A stretch of DNA of 64,000 nucleotides from Paenarthrobacter ilicis (GCF_016907545.1 NZ_JAFBCD010000001.1:620001-684000), one strand, 5' to 3'. Shown: positions 8,634-17,393, numbered from the stretch's first letter. Translations and numbers: made by a program. The notes: generated from the letters alone by a model not told the origin.

Positions 8634-9638
8634 ATGGTGCGCGCAACGGTCAAGGACGTGGCGCTCCGTGCCGGAGTTTCACCCAAAACAGTTTCCAACG
8701 TGATGAATGGCGTTGTGCCGGTGGCTGCTCCCACGCGGCTCAGGGTTGAGCAGGCCATGGCGGAGCTGGACTATGTTCCCAACCTTTCGGCCCGGGGCCT
8801 GCGCAATGGGCGGTCCGGGGTCATCGCCCTGGCGTTGCCGGACCTGGGCACTCCGTACTCGGCAGAGATGGCCCATCACATTGTGGAAGTAGCCCACGAG
8901 CAAGGCTGGATTATCCAGATCGAGGAAACGGGCTCGGATCCGCAGCGCGAGCAGGAACTCATGACGCGGGCGCGGTCCAACCTCATTGATGGTTTGATCC
9001 TCAACCCCGTGGTGCTGGACGAGAGTGCCGTGAAGGTTGGCGTGGCGCTGCCTCCCGTGGTCCTGCTGGGCGAGGTCTCGCAGCAGCTGGCGGACCGGGT
9101 GTTTGTGGACAGCTTCGCTGCTGCGCGGGACATGACGCTGGCACTGGCCAGCTCCGGACGGCGGCGCATCGCCGTGCTGGGCACCACCCAGGGGCGGGGA
9201 TCTGCGGCGGCCATTCAGCGTACCCAAGGGTATGAAGCGGCTTTGGACAGCCTCGGAATTCCGCGCGATGAATCGCTGTTGATCCCGTGCGAAAAGTGGA
9301 CACCGGAAACCGCCGCGAAAGCCCTGGGCGCTTATTTGGAAGCGAATCCCGTTCCCGAAGCATTGTTCTGCTTCACGGACTCCATGGCGATTGGTGCGCT
9401 CAGCGTGCTCTGGAAGCGGGGCCTGCGGGTTCCGGAGGACATTGCGGTAGCGGGCTTTGATGACATAGCCGATGGCCGCTACGCCGTTCCTTCGCTGACC
9501 ACGGTCTCTTTCGACAAGCGCACCATCGCCAGCGAAGCGCTGCGCCTTCTGACCGAGCGCATGGGGGACAGGGGCTCCGCGCAGCGGGTAGTGAGCGTCG
9601 ATTTCAGCATTGTTGAACGGGACAGCACCCAGCCCTGA
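8634..9638 (+). CDS. LacI family transcriptional regulator of the arabinoside locus
   Basis: A 334-aa repressor. The N-terminal LacI headpiece reads VKDVALRAGVSPKTVSNVMNG (residues 5-25), with a hinge helix near residue 55 (LSARGLRNGRSGVIAL). A periplasmic-binding-protein-like sensor domain fills the rest, with FCFTDSMAIGAL and the usual AGFDDI near the end. It lies immediately upstream of an ABC sugar importer and a GH51 arabinofuranosidase on the same strand. It very probably represses them until an arabinose-type inducer binds (inference from context). Confidence 0.92.
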   Translation: MVRATVKDVALRAGVSPKTVSNVMNGVVPVAAPTRLRVEQAMAELDYVPNLSARGLRNGRSGVIALALPDLGTPYSAEMAHHIVEVAHEQGWIIQIEETGSDPQREQELMTRARSNLIDGLILNPVVLDESAVKVGVALPPVVLLGEVSQQLADRVFVDSFAAARDMTLALASSGRRRIAVLGTTQGRGSAAAIQRTQGYEAALDSLGIPRDESLLIPCEKWTPETAAKALGAYLEANPVPEALFCFTDSMAIGALSVLWKRGLRVPEDIAVAGFDDIADGRYAVPSLTTVSFDKRTIASEALRLLTERMGDRGSAQRVVSVDFSIVERDSTQP

Positions 9639-9679
9639 ATCGCCACGTCAAAGGGTGGACCGAGAGTTGTCCATCAAAT

Positions 9680-9693
9680 TGTGTGCGCTAACA
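9680..9693. promoter_or_regulatory. LacI/cre-like operator upstream of the arabinoside ABC operon
   Basis: TGTGTGCGCTAACA fits the LacI-family consensus with a central CG (TGNNANCGNTNNCA) apart from one position. It lies 150 bases before the binding-protein gene and just after the LacI gene. Confidence 0.5.
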
Positions 9694-9711
9694 ATTTTCT
9701 CTTGCCCGATT

Positions 9712-9729
9712 CATTACATCGTTGTAATG
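9712..9729. promoter_or_regulatory. Perfect inverted repeat, likely operator
   Basis: CATTACATCGTTGTAATG consists of two perfect 7-base arms around TCGT. It lies 32 bases right of the cre-like site, in the only gap between the LacI gene and the importer operon, so it is the better candidate for the local LacI operator. Confidence 0.6.
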
Positions 9730-9842
9730 TGAGACCTGCGTCACCCCCGGGCCACCTTTTACCCGAGCGTGGGGGCGCACCGGAGCCGGAATGATGCAGC
9801 GCAGCAGTGACCTTTCAGCGGACCCATCCAAAGGAGTGACGG

Positions 9843-11177
9843 GTGAAGCACTTTGAGTCTTTGACCGGGAAACAGTTATCCCGGAGACAGTTATTGGCAG
9901 GATCAGTCCTTGTGGGCGGCGGGCTCCTGGCCGCCACGCTCACGGGCTGCGGGGGAACGGCACAGGCCGCCCAGGTGCAGGACATCGACTTCTGGCACCT
10001 GCTCTCCGGCGGTGACGGAATCAAGATGCAGGCCATGATCAACGCCGCCAACCAAGCCAACCCCGGCTTTACGGTGCGCCCCACAGTGCTCGCCTGGGGG
10101 CCACCGTATTACACCAAACTGGCCATGGCGTCAGCAGGCGGCAGGCCACCGGAAGTGGCCATCATGCACGCCAGCCGGGTTCCCGGCTACGCGCCCGGTG
10201 GACTGATTGAGCCGTGGGACCTTGATTTGCTGGCGGAGAACGGCGTCACCGCTGCAGATTTTGCCCCCAGGATTTGGGAGAAGAGCCAGCAAAACGGCAA
10301 AGTGTTCTCCATTGCGCTGGACTCCCACCCGTTCATCATGTTCTACAACACGGATGTGGCAGCCAAAGCCGGTGTCTTGGGAAGCAACGGCCAGCTTGAG
10401 GAAGTCAGCTCCCCGCAGGAGTTCAAGGCTATGGCACTGGAAATGCAGAAGGTCACCAAGGCCCACGGGCTGTCCTTTGGCTACCTTGGCAGCGGGTCCC
10501 AGATGTGGCGCCTCTTCTACACGCTCTACAAGCAGCACGGCGTTGACATGGAACTGACTCCCGGACAGCCCATGAAAGTGGACAGGGATGCTGCCATCGA
10601 GTCCCTGGAATTCATGGCCTCCCTCTTCGACGACACCATCGCGGCCCAGGCAGGCGACATCAGCACGGGCATCGCGGAGTTCGCGCGCGGCGACTCAGGG
10701 ATGCTGTTCAGCGGAGTCTGGGAGCTTCCCACCATGAAGAAAGCCGGCATTCCCGTGGATGCGGCCACCATTCCTACGCTGTATGGGACACCCGCCTCCT
10801 ATGCGGACTCGCACTCCTTTGTCCTCCCGCGGCAATTGAACCACAACGAGGACAAACGGAGGGACGTGTACAAATTCGTCACTGATGTCCTCAAAGGATC
10901 ACTGTCCTGGGCAGAAGCCGGCCACATCCCCGGGTACCAGCCGGTGGTCCAATCACAGGCGTACCGTGACCTCACTCCGCAGATCCATTACGCCAATGCT
11001 GCGGACATCATTGCCTACGATCCCGAGTCTTGGTTCAGCGGCTCCGGCTCGGACTGGCAGACCTACTTCGCGGAGAACGTGCAGAACGTGCTCCTGGGAA
11101 GGGACAAAGCAACTGTTGGCTGGGACGCCTTCGAGCAACGCACCAACACCCTCCTCTCCCGTCCCAACCCCGTCTAG
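9843..11177 (+). CDS. ABC transporter sugar-binding lipoprotein
   Basis: A 444-aa extracellular solute-binding protein (SBP_bac family 1). The start is GTG at 9843, with AAGGAG ending 6 bases upstream. The N-terminus carries a twin-arginine-like SRRQLL followed by a hydrophobic stretch and a lipobox ending TGC (Cys about residue 37), so a lipid-anchored, possibly Tat-exported protein is expected. The mature part has the typical FWHLLSGGDG opening and FARGDSGMLFSG motif. Two permease genes follow in the same operon. The likely ligand is an arabinose oligomer or arabinoside, inferred only from the GH51 gene downstream. Confidence 0.9.
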   Translation: MKHFESLTGKQLSRRQLLAGSVLVGGGLLAATLTGCGGTAQAAQVQDIDFWHLLSGGDGIKMQAMINAANQANPGFTVRPTVLAWGPPYYTKLAMASAGGRPPEVAIMHASRVPGYAPGGLIEPWDLDLLAENGVTAADFAPRIWEKSQQNGKVFSIALDSHPFIMFYNTDVAAKAGVLGSNGQLEEVSSPQEFKAMALEMQKVTKAHGLSFGYLGSGSQMWRLFYTLYKQHGVDMELTPGQPMKVDRDAAIESLEFMASLFDDTIAAQAGDISTGIAEFARGDSGMLFSGVWELPTMKKAGIPVDAATIPTLYGTPASYADSHSFVLPRQLNHNEDKRRDVYKFVTDVLKGSLSWAEAGHIPGYQPVVQSQAYRDLTPQIHYANAADIIAYDPESWFSGSGSDWQTYFAENVQNVLLGRDKATVGWDAFEQRTNTLLSRPNPV

Positions 11178-11213
11178 CCGGGCCCTCCACACCGAGCGAC
11201 AAAGGAGTCCTTC

Positions 11214-12152
11214 ATGAGTACCTCTACCCTGTCCCGGAAGAGCCCGGGAAAACCCAGCCTCCAAAGGGTGCGGCCCGGCAACCCCGGCGGCACAAGAAGC
11301 AACCTCAGCGGCTGGGGATTCGCCGCCCCGTTCCTGTTGTTCTTCCTGATGTTCCTGGTCTGGCCCATCCTCTACGGCTTCTACATGAGCCTCACGGGTA
11401 AGTCCCTCACCGGCGCCAACGACAACCTGATCGGTATCGCCAACTACGCCGAGGCCCTGGCCGACGCCGATATGTGGCACTCCCTGGGCAACACGCTCTA
11501 CTTCACGGTGATCAGCACCGTTCCACTGGTTCTGGTGGCCCTGGTGATGGCCGCGCTGCTCAACGTCGGGCTGCCTGCCCAGTGGCTGTGGCGCCTGAGC
11601 TATTTTGCGCCCTACCTGCTGGCCTCCACCGTGGTGAGCCTCTTCTTCACCTGGATGTACAACCCGCAATTGGGCCTGATCAACGAGTTCCTTACCGGCA
11701 TAGGCCTTCCCAGGGTTGCCTGGCTCAATGATCCCAACGTTGCCATGTGGGCGATCGTCATTGCCACGCTGTGGTGGACCGTGGGCTTCAACTTCCTGCT
11801 CTACCTGGCCGCGATGCAGAACATCCCGGCGCAGCATTACGAGGCAGCGTCACTGGATGGAGCCAGCGCCTGGCGGCAATTCTTCTCCATCACGCTTCCG
11901 CAGCTCACGCCCACCACAGTGATGATCGTTCTCCTTCAGATCCTGGCGTCGCTGAAGATCTTTGACCAGGTGTACCAAATGACGGCCGGCGGTCCTGCCG
12001 GTTCCACCCGGCCGGTGGTGCAGTACATCTTCGAAACCGGGTTTACCGGATACCGGCTGGGCTATTCGGCAGCCATCTCCTACATCTTCTTCGGACTGAT
12101 CGTGGTGGTTTCCATCATGCAGTTCGTCATCACCCGCCGCAGGAGTGCATAG
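11214..12152 (+). CDS. ABC sugar permease, MalF-type
   Basis: A 312-aa inner-membrane permease with six predicted transmembrane segments. The first is FAAPFLLFFLMFLVWPILYG at about residues 40-60. The EAA loop that contacts the ATPase reads EAASLDGASAWRQFFSITLPQL near residue 218. GGAG lies 6 bases before the ATG. It pairs with the following permease, 2 bases downstream. No ATP-binding subunit is encoded nearby, so a shared MsiK-type ATPase elsewhere is implied. Confidence 0.92.
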   Translation: MSTSTLSRKSPGKPSLQRVRPGNPGGTRSNLSGWGFAAPFLLFFLMFLVWPILYGFYMSLTGKSLTGANDNLIGIANYAEALADADMWHSLGNTLYFTVISTVPLVLVALVMAALLNVGLPAQWLWRLSYFAPYLLASTVVSLFFTWMYNPQLGLINEFLTGIGLPRVAWLNDPNVAMWAIVIATLWWTVGFNFLLYLAAMQNIPAQHYEAASLDGASAWRQFFSITLPQLTPTTVMIVLLQILASLKIFDQVYQMTAGGPAGSTRPVVQYIFETGFTGYRLGYSAAISYIFFGLIVVVSIMQFVITRRRSA

Positions 12153-12154
12153 CC

Positions 12155-13057
12155 ATGGCAATCCCTACCCTCACACGTCCAGCACCACATGCCACCACCG
12201 CCGGGAGCCCCAAGCCCCGCCAGCCCCGGAAGAAGCCGACGGTGGGCAGGATCTCCGCCATCGTTGTCGCTGCCTTCATCGCTGTGCTGTGGCTGATTCC
12301 GTTCGCGTGGGCCACCGCCACCGCCTTCAAAACCGAGGCGGATGCCGCGGCTCCGGACGTCACCTGGCTGCCGCCGTCGGGCTTCACTCCTGAAGCGTTC
12401 GTCAAGGTGTTCCAGGACGGCAACATCCCGCTCTGGACGTGGAACTCGCTCTACACATCGGCGGCCATTACGGCGATCACGCTGGTGATTTCGGCGCTGG
12501 TGGCGTACGCGCTCTCCAGGATCGACTTCAAGGGCAAAAAGGTGCTGATGACCGTGATCATTGCGTCCATCATCATCCCGCCGCCCGTGCTGATCATTCC
12601 GCTGTTCTACCAAATGCTGGCGCTGAACCTGATCGATACCTCGTGGGCCATCATCCTGCCGCAGGTCATCCACCCGGCCATGGTGTTCGTGCTGAAGAAG
12701 TTCTTCGACCAGATCCCGCGTGAACTCGAGGAAGCCGCCGTGATGGATGGTGCCAGCCGCTTGCGGATCTTCACCCAAATCATCCTGCCGTTGTCCCGGC
12801 CCATCCTGGCCGCCGTCGCGATCTTCGTGTTCATCGGTGCGTGGAACAACTTCCTGTGGCCGTTCATCGCCACCAACGACGGCAACCTGCTGACCCTCCC
12901 GGTGGGACTGCAGACCATCAAGAGCGCCTACGGCATCCAGTACGCGCAGAACATGGCGTCCGCGCTTCTGGCCGCGTTGCCGCTGATCGTCGTCTTCCTG
13001 TTCTTCCAACGCCAAATCATCAAAGGCGTTGCGACGACGGGACTCGCCGGAACCTGA
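12155..13057 (+). CDS. ABC sugar permease, MalG-type
   Basis: A 300-aa partner permease. A Pro/Lys-rich cytoplasmic N-terminus is followed by the first membrane helix near residue 32 (VVAAFIAVLWLIPFAW). The EAA loop is EEAAVMDGASRLRIFTQIILPL near residue 195. GGAG lies 8 bases before its ATG, inside the end of the previous gene, so the two are translated together. It completes the membrane channel for the arabinoside-type importer. Confidence 0.92.
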   Translation: MAIPTLTRPAPHATTAGSPKPRQPRKKPTVGRISAIVVAAFIAVLWLIPFAWATATAFKTEADAAAPDVTWLPPSGFTPEAFVKVFQDGNIPLWTWNSLYTSAAITAITLVISALVAYALSRIDFKGKKVLMTVIIASIIIPPPVLIIPLFYQMLALNLIDTSWAIILPQVIHPAMVFVLKKFFDQIPRELEEAAVMDGASRLRIFTQIILPLSRPILAAVAIFVFIGAWNNFLWPFIATNDGNLLTLPVGLQTIKSAYGIQYAQNMASALLAALPLIVVFLFFQRQIIKGVATTGLAGT

Positions 13058-13105
13058 CCGGTACCAATTCTCAACAACAGTTTCAGTACACAACCAAGGA
13101 GATCC

Positions 13106-14644
13106 ATGTCCCGCGCACGCATCACCCTCGACCGCGACTTCACCGTTGGCGAGGTACCCCGCCGGCTTTTCGGCTCCTTCGTGGAGCACATGGGCCGCTG
13201 TGTCTACACCGGAATCTACGAACCCGGCCACCCGGAAGCGGACGAGAACGGTTTCCGCCAGGACGTCATGAAGCTTGTGAAAGAACTTGGCGCCACCGTG
13301 ATCCGGTACCCCGGCGGCAACTTCGTCTCCGGCTACAACTGGGAAGACGGGGTTGGCCCCGTGGAAAACCGGCCGCGCCGGCTGGACGGGGCCTGGCACA
13401 CCGTGGAGACCAATGCATTCGGCCTGCACGAGTTTGTGGACTGGTCCAAGCAAGCCGGCACGGAAATCATGGAAGCCATCAACCTGGGCACCAGGGGAGT
13501 GGACGCGGCCCGGGAAATCGTGGAGTACGCCAACCACCCCGGTGGCACCTACCTTTCAGACCTCCGTGCCAAGAACGGCCACAAGGAACCGTTCAACATC
13601 AAGCTCTGGTGCCTAGGCAATGAGCTGGACGGGCCGTGGCAGATCGGCCACAAGACCGCCGATGAGTATGGCCGGCTGGCGCAGGAAGCCGCCAAGGCCA
13701 TGCGGTTCGTAGACCCCACGCTGGAGTTGGTGGCCTGCGGAAGCTCCAGCTCTTCGATGCCCACTTTCGGTGCCTGGGAACAGACGGTCCTCACCCATAC
13801 CTACGACGAAGTGGACTACGTGTCCCTCCACGCCTACTACCAGGAGCACGACGGTGACGTGGGCAGCTTCCTGGCCTCCGCCGTCGACACCGATTACTTC
13901 ATCGAGTCAGTGATCGCCACCGCGGATGCCGTGCGCGCCAAGGGCAAGCACAAGAAGCACATCAACCTGTCCTTCGATGAGTGGAACGTTTGGTACCAGC
14001 GCGGCCTGGACACCGAGGACCAGCCGCACAACGTGGCCAAGGCAGGCTGGCGGGAGCACCCCCGCGTGATCGAGGACAAGTACAACGTCACCGATGCCGT
14101 GGTGGTGGGGACACTGCTCAACTCGCTGCTGCGCCACGGTGACCGTGTCAAGATCGCCAACCAGGCACAACTGGTCAACGTCATTGCTCCGATCCTTTCG
14201 GAGGAGAACGGCCCGGCGTGGAAGCAGACGATCTTCCACCCGTTCGCACGCATGGCCGAGCTCGCCAAGGGCCAGATCCTGCGGCTCGCGGTGGACTCGG
14301 ACAAATACTCGAATGCACGGTTTGGCGACACGGATCTGGTGGACGTCAGCGCTACGTGGAACGAGGAAACGGGTCGCGTGGCATTGTTCTTTGCCAACCG
14401 CGGGCTGGAAGAAGCCGCCGACGTGGAGGTGGCCCTGCGTGGTTTCGACGCCCGGCAGGTGCTCCGCGCAGAGGTCCTGGAGATTCCCGAGGGTGGCGAC
14501 CGGTTCACCATCAACAGCCAGGACCAGCAGGGCCGCGTTGGCCTGACGGCACTGGAAGGTGTGAAGGCCACCGGCTCCGAACTGCGCCTGACACTGCCCG
14601 CCCTGTCCTGGGCCGTCGTCGAGCTTGACGTGGTGAAAGCCTAG
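13106..14644 (+). CDS. abfA: Alpha-N-arabinofuranosidase, glycoside hydrolase family 51
   Basis: A 512-aa intracellular enzyme that releases terminal L-arabinofuranose from arabino-oligosaccharides. The acid/base glutamate is E173 in CLGNELDG and the nucleophile is E292 in SFDEWNVWY, both typical of GH51. The opening RRLFGSFVEHMGRCVYTGIYEP and GNFVSGYNWEDGVGP are diagnostic. There is no signal peptide, which agrees with import of short arabinosides by the ABC system just upstream. AAGGAG precedes the ATG. It is the last gene of the LacI-ABC-GH51 locus and is followed by a long palindrome that may end the transcript. Confidence 0.95.
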   Translation: MSRARITLDRDFTVGEVPRRLFGSFVEHMGRCVYTGIYEPGHPEADENGFRQDVMKLVKELGATVIRYPGGNFVSGYNWEDGVGPVENRPRRLDGAWHTVETNAFGLHEFVDWSKQAGTEIMEAINLGTRGVDAAREIVEYANHPGGTYLSDLRAKNGHKEPFNIKLWCLGNELDGPWQIGHKTADEYGRLAQEAAKAMRFVDPTLELVACGSSSSSMPTFGAWEQTVLTHTYDEVDYVSLHAYYQEHDGDVGSFLASAVDTDYFIESVIATADAVRAKGKHKKHINLSFDEWNVWYQRGLDTEDQPHNVAKAGWREHPRVIEDKYNVTDAVVVGTLLNSLLRHGDRVKIANQAQLVNVIAPILSEENGPAWKQTIFHPFARMAELAKGQILRLAVDSDKYSNARFGDTDLVDVSATWNEETGRVALFFANRGLEEAADVEVALRGFDARQVLRAEVLEIPEGGDRFTINSQDQQGRVGLTALEGVKATGSELRLTLPALSWAVVELDVVKA

Positions 14645-14650
14645 CCGCGT

Positions 14651-14718
14651 ACCCAACTGGGTCGCAGCTGAGCACGTTTTGAGCCTTCAAAACGCGCTCT
14701 ACTGCGACCCAGTTGGGT
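14651..14718. repeat. Long intergenic palindrome after abfA
   Basis: Arms ACCCAACTGGGTCGCAG (14651-14667) and CTGCGACCCAGTTGGGT (14702-14718) pair perfectly over 17 bases. The inside pairs further with small mismatches (GTTTTGA against TCAAAAC). The arm is itself partly palindromic. It lies between two convergent genes. It could act as a bidirectional terminator or be a dispersed palindromic repeat of the genus. Confidence 0.85.
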
Positions 14719-14742
14719 TAACGCACGACGGCGGATGGCTGG

Positions 14743-15441
14743 CTAGACAGCGCAGCCGTCAGGGCCGCAGGCCTCGGCGTCGGAAGCTCCCACCGGTATC
14801 AGCGGATTGGCTTCCTGCCAGGCCTGGTTCAGGGCCTCGCTGAAGAGGTCGGCGGGCTGGGCGCCTGAGATGCCGTACTTGCGGTCGATCACGAAGAACG
14901 GGACGCCGGTGACGCCAATGGCGCGGGCCTCGTTGATGTCCATGTTCACGTCATCGGTGAACTTGTCCGTGGTGAAAAGCTCTGTGACTTCATCGGCGGG
15001 AAGTGCCAGGGAGGCGCCGAGTTCCGTGAGGTACTCCTGGTTGCCGATGTCCTTGCCGTGCTCGAAGTGATCGCTGAGGAGCTGTTCCTTGGCGGCATCC
15101 TGCTTGCCGTGCTGCGACGCAAGGTGGATGAGCCGGTGGGCGGTGAAGCTGTTGGCCACCACCACTTTGTCGAAGTGGTAGTCCAGGCCCTCGCCCTTGG
15201 CGGTCTCCGTGACGTGGGCGAACATCTGCTTGACCTGCTCAGGGGCCATGCCCTTGCGGTTGCTCAGGTAGTCCAACTCCGTGCCGTCGTAGTGCTCCGG
15301 GACGGAGGGGTCCAGCTGGTAGCTCTTCCATTCGATGTCCACGGAATCGCGGTGCGGGAACTGTGCCAGGGCGGTCTCAAAACGGCGCTTGCCGATGTAG
15401 CACCACGGACACGCGACGTCTGACCAGATCTCAATCTTCAT
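14743..15441 (-). CDS. DsbA family oxidoreductase, FrnE type
   Basis: A 232-aa cytosolic thiol oxidoreductase with a thioredoxin fold and a helical insert. The start is ATG at 15441, because the family begins MKIEIWSDVACPWCYIGKRRFE; the frame is open 20 codons further upstream but that stretch is not family-like. The active-site CPWC is at residues 11-14. The C-terminus ends with a Cys-rich EACGPDGCAV, a common feature of actinobacterial FrnE proteins. FrnE proteins act in disulfide exchange or polyketide tailoring. It follows the GNAT gene by 60 bases on the same strand. Confidence 0.9.
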   Translation of the reverse strand: MKIEIWSDVACPWCYIGKRRFETALAQFPHRDSVDIEWKSYQLDPSVPEHYDGTELDYLSNRKGMAPEQVKQMFAHVTETAKGEGLDYHFDKVVVANSFTAHRLIHLASQHGKQDAAKEQLLSDHFEHGKDIGNQEYLTELGASLALPADEVTELFTTDKFTDDVNMDINEARAIGVTGVPFFVIDRKYGISGAQPADLFSEALNQAWQEANPLIPVGASDAEACGPDGCAV

Positions 15442-15501
15442 GCTGTTTGCAACCCGTCCCGCTGCGGAAGCATTCCCCGAACCCGTTGTTATGTTGGCCA
15501 C

Positions 15502-16032
15502 TCAGAGCTCTGTTTCCATGACGAAATCGTGCTCAACGGCCCGTCCCAGCGTGAACGACTTGGTGCCAACGCGTTGGAAACCGCTCTTCTCGTAGAAGCG
15601 GATTGCCTTGGCATTCTCGCTGTTAACACCAAGCCAGACGCCGGCCGCTCCCTTGTCGGCGGCCACCGCCAAGGACGCCCGCATCAGCCGGGAGGCGACG
15701 CCTTGCCCGTGGTGATCCGGGTGGACGTAGCACTTGCTGAGCTCAGCTGAAGGAGTCGCAGACAAAACGGATGCCACATCCGGGTCACTGGCGGGTTTGG
15801 CAACCAGCATGGTGTAGCCGGCCAGTTCTCCGGCCTTTTCCAGGACCAGGACCGTGATGTTGGCATCGGTGAGGTATCCATTGAAGTTGGACTCGCCGAG
15901 GTGCGTTTCAACGTGGGTCTGGATGTCCGCGGGCGAAGCCCCTGGCGGGCAGGCCAGCGGAAAGGTGACGGCAGCAAGCTCGGCCAGCTTCCCGGCGTCA
16001 TGCGTTGTGGCGGTGCGGATGGTCTCAGTCAT
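15502..16032 (-). CDS. GNAT family N-acetyltransferase
   Basis: A 176-aa acetyltransferase. ATG at 16032 is chosen because GGGGGA lies just upstream and the domain begins within 5 residues (TIRTATTHDAGKLAEL); the frame upstream is not protein-like. The acetyl-CoA loop is HHGQGVASRLM (motif A, near residue 118), followed by GVNSENAKAIRFYEKSGFQRVG (motif B). The acceptor cannot be predicted. It shares strand with the FrnE gene downstream, so the two may be co-transcribed. Confidence 0.9.
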   Translation of the reverse strand: MTETIRTATTHDAGKLAELAAVTFPLACPPGASPADIQTHVETHLGESNFNGYLTDANITVLVLEKAGELAGYTMLVAKPASDPDVASVLSATPSAELSKCYVHPDHHGQGVASRLMRASLAVAADKGAAGVWLGVNSENAKAIRFYEKSGFQRVGTKSFTLGRAVEHDFVMETEL

Positions 16033-16243
16033 GGTGTCCCCCTGGGTGAATTGCAGGACACAGCTCATGTCCCTAAGAACGAATCCTAGGGCCATTGCCT
16101 GTACATGAACCTGTAATCCGCTGTGGGGATGGATCATCCGGACAGTGGGCGCTCATGCAATCCCTTGCTTACGGGACCGGATGGGCGCATGCTGTGTCCT
16201 CATGCGACCCCCGGGACGGCCGGGTCTAACAAGGGACCACTGA

Positions 16244-16720
16244 TTGTCCGAGACCAGCGGCAGGATCCAATACCGGCACGGGCAATTACTACCGGAGTTC
16301 CGGGCAGCCCTCAGGGAAACCGGGAACGGAAGGACGCGCCGAACGTGGCGGCTTGGCCCCGTGGCCTCCATCGAAAACAATTCAACCCAAGTGACGCTGG
16401 TTGCCGGTCTGATGGGGCTGGGGTGGCTGCTGACCTCGGGGCAAGGTCCTGGCGGCATCGCAGTCACGATCGTGATCGCCGGGCACCGGAAAGATACCGG
16501 GATCCGTGCTGCATTGACGTCATCGGAATGTACCGCGTGGCTCCACGCGATTCTGGGCCTTGACTGGACCCGGAGTATCTACCGGCTCGATGGCATCACG
16601 GGGGCCAGCCACGGTCCAGCCATCACTACCTACCGGCTCTTCCTGGATGCACAGCGCCAGGCCATGCCCCGGCCGCAAGAGATCGACGACGGGTTCAGCC
16701 GGCTCCTGATGGAGCCATGA
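16244..16720 (+). CDS. Hypothetical protein
   Basis: A 158-aa frame with good G/C third-position bias, so it is probably real although I recognise no family. The start is TTG at 16244, with GGGA about 8 bases upstream. The middle has one weakly hydrophobic stretch (LMGLGWLLTSG, GGIAVTIVIAG). The end reads as a compact helical segment (ITTYRLFLDAQRQAMPRPQEIDDGFSRLL). It is divergent from the GNAT gene and convergent with the GAF-ANTAR gene, 28 bases apart. Confidence 0.5.
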   Translation: MSETSGRIQYRHGQLLPEFRAALRETGNGRTRRTWRLGPVASIENNSTQVTLVAGLMGLGWLLTSGQGPGGIAVTIVIAGHRKDTGIRAALTSSECTAWLHAILGLDWTRSIYRLDGITGASHGPAITTYRLFLDAQRQAMPRPQEIDDGFSRLLMEP

Positions 16721-16748
16721 ACTCCACAGTGGGGCGTGACAACGAATA

Positions 16749-17357
16749 TCAGTCGAGGATCTCTCTCGCGTTGTCCTTAAAGGCATCACGGCGTTGCTGG
16801 ACGATTTCCTCGGCCAGGCTGTGGAGCTTGATGTTGCGGTGCTGGGAAGCCTTCTGGAGAACCGCGAAAGCTTCATCCTGGGAACAGTTGTTCTGGGCCA
16901 TGATCATGCCGCACACCTGGTCTATGACGGTCCGTCGCTCCATGGCGAAAAAATTCAATGCCGCCGCGGCATCGTTCCCCAGGGCCATGGGAACTCCCAA
17001 GGCGCTGGTGACTCCCATGAAGGAAAGGTTCTTGACGTACTTGGGCCATTGTTGATCCGTTGCAGCGTCCTCCAGCAGGGTAGGGGTCCCGGTCTCCAAA
17101 GCGGTACGGGCGGGTCCCTCCCCAATGGACTGTTCCACCCCGTCCAGCAGGATTGCGGTGTCACTGCTTCCCGCAATGGTCATGGCCCGCTTGCGCCGGC
17201 GCAACGTCACGGCGCATTCAATGCGGGTACCGGTGACACGGCTGAGCGTTGTGGCTGCGAAGCCTGTCATTCCGTCCAGGAACGCCTTCAGATCTTCGGC
17301 GCTGCTGATCAGCTGGTGCAGGCGCTCAAAGTCATCGTTTTGTTCATTGCTTGGCAC
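16749..17357 (-). CDS. GAF-ANTAR RNA-binding regulator, internally shortened
   Basis: A 202-aa antiterminator-type regulator. The GAF-like sensor occupies about residues 10-140. The ANTAR RNA-binding domain follows (TVIDQVCGMIMAQNNCSQDEAFAVLQKAS, residues 145-195). GAF-ANTAR proteins usually place about 40-50 residues between the strand ALN(L/F)F and the ANTAR opening. Here ALNFFAM runs almost directly into ERRTVID, so the last GAF helix and linker are missing. The frame is intact. The start is GTG at 17357 with no Shine-Dalgarno; a perfect 12-bp stem ends next to it. Confidence 0.82.
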   Translation of the reverse strand: MPSNEQNDDFERLHQLISSAEDLKAFLDGMTGFAATTLSRVTGTRIECAVTLRRRKRAMTIAGSSDTAILLDGVEQSIGEGPARTALETGTPTLLEDAATDQQWPKYVKNLSFMGVTSALGVPMALGNDAAAALNFFAMERRTVIDQVCGMIMAQNNCSQDEAFAVLQKASQHRNIKLHSLAEEIVQQRRDAFKDNAREILD

Positions 17358-17393
17358 GACGGCGGCTGGCCACCAAAGTGACCAGCCGCCGTC
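17358..17393 (-). terminator. 12-bp GC stem-loop between uspA and the GAF-ANTAR gene
   Basis: Arms GACGGCGGCTGG (17358-17369) and CCAGCCGCCGTC (17382-17393) are perfectly complementary around a 12-base loop. There is no U tract. It lies 14 bases after the uspA stop and directly abuts the GTG of the GAF-ANTAR gene, so it may end the tct-usp transcript or control the next gene's translation. Confidence 0.65.

Noticed and set aside
12080-13537. 485-aa minus-strand frame across the second arabinoside permease and abfA
   Set aside because: Antisense shadow of two clear genes; its composition (Gln/Asp/His/Gly-rich) is typical of mirrored high-GC codons.
16123-16563. 146-aa plus-strand frame starting at 16123
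   Set aside because: It overlaps the hypothetical 16244-16720 frame in another register with worse third-position GC bias.
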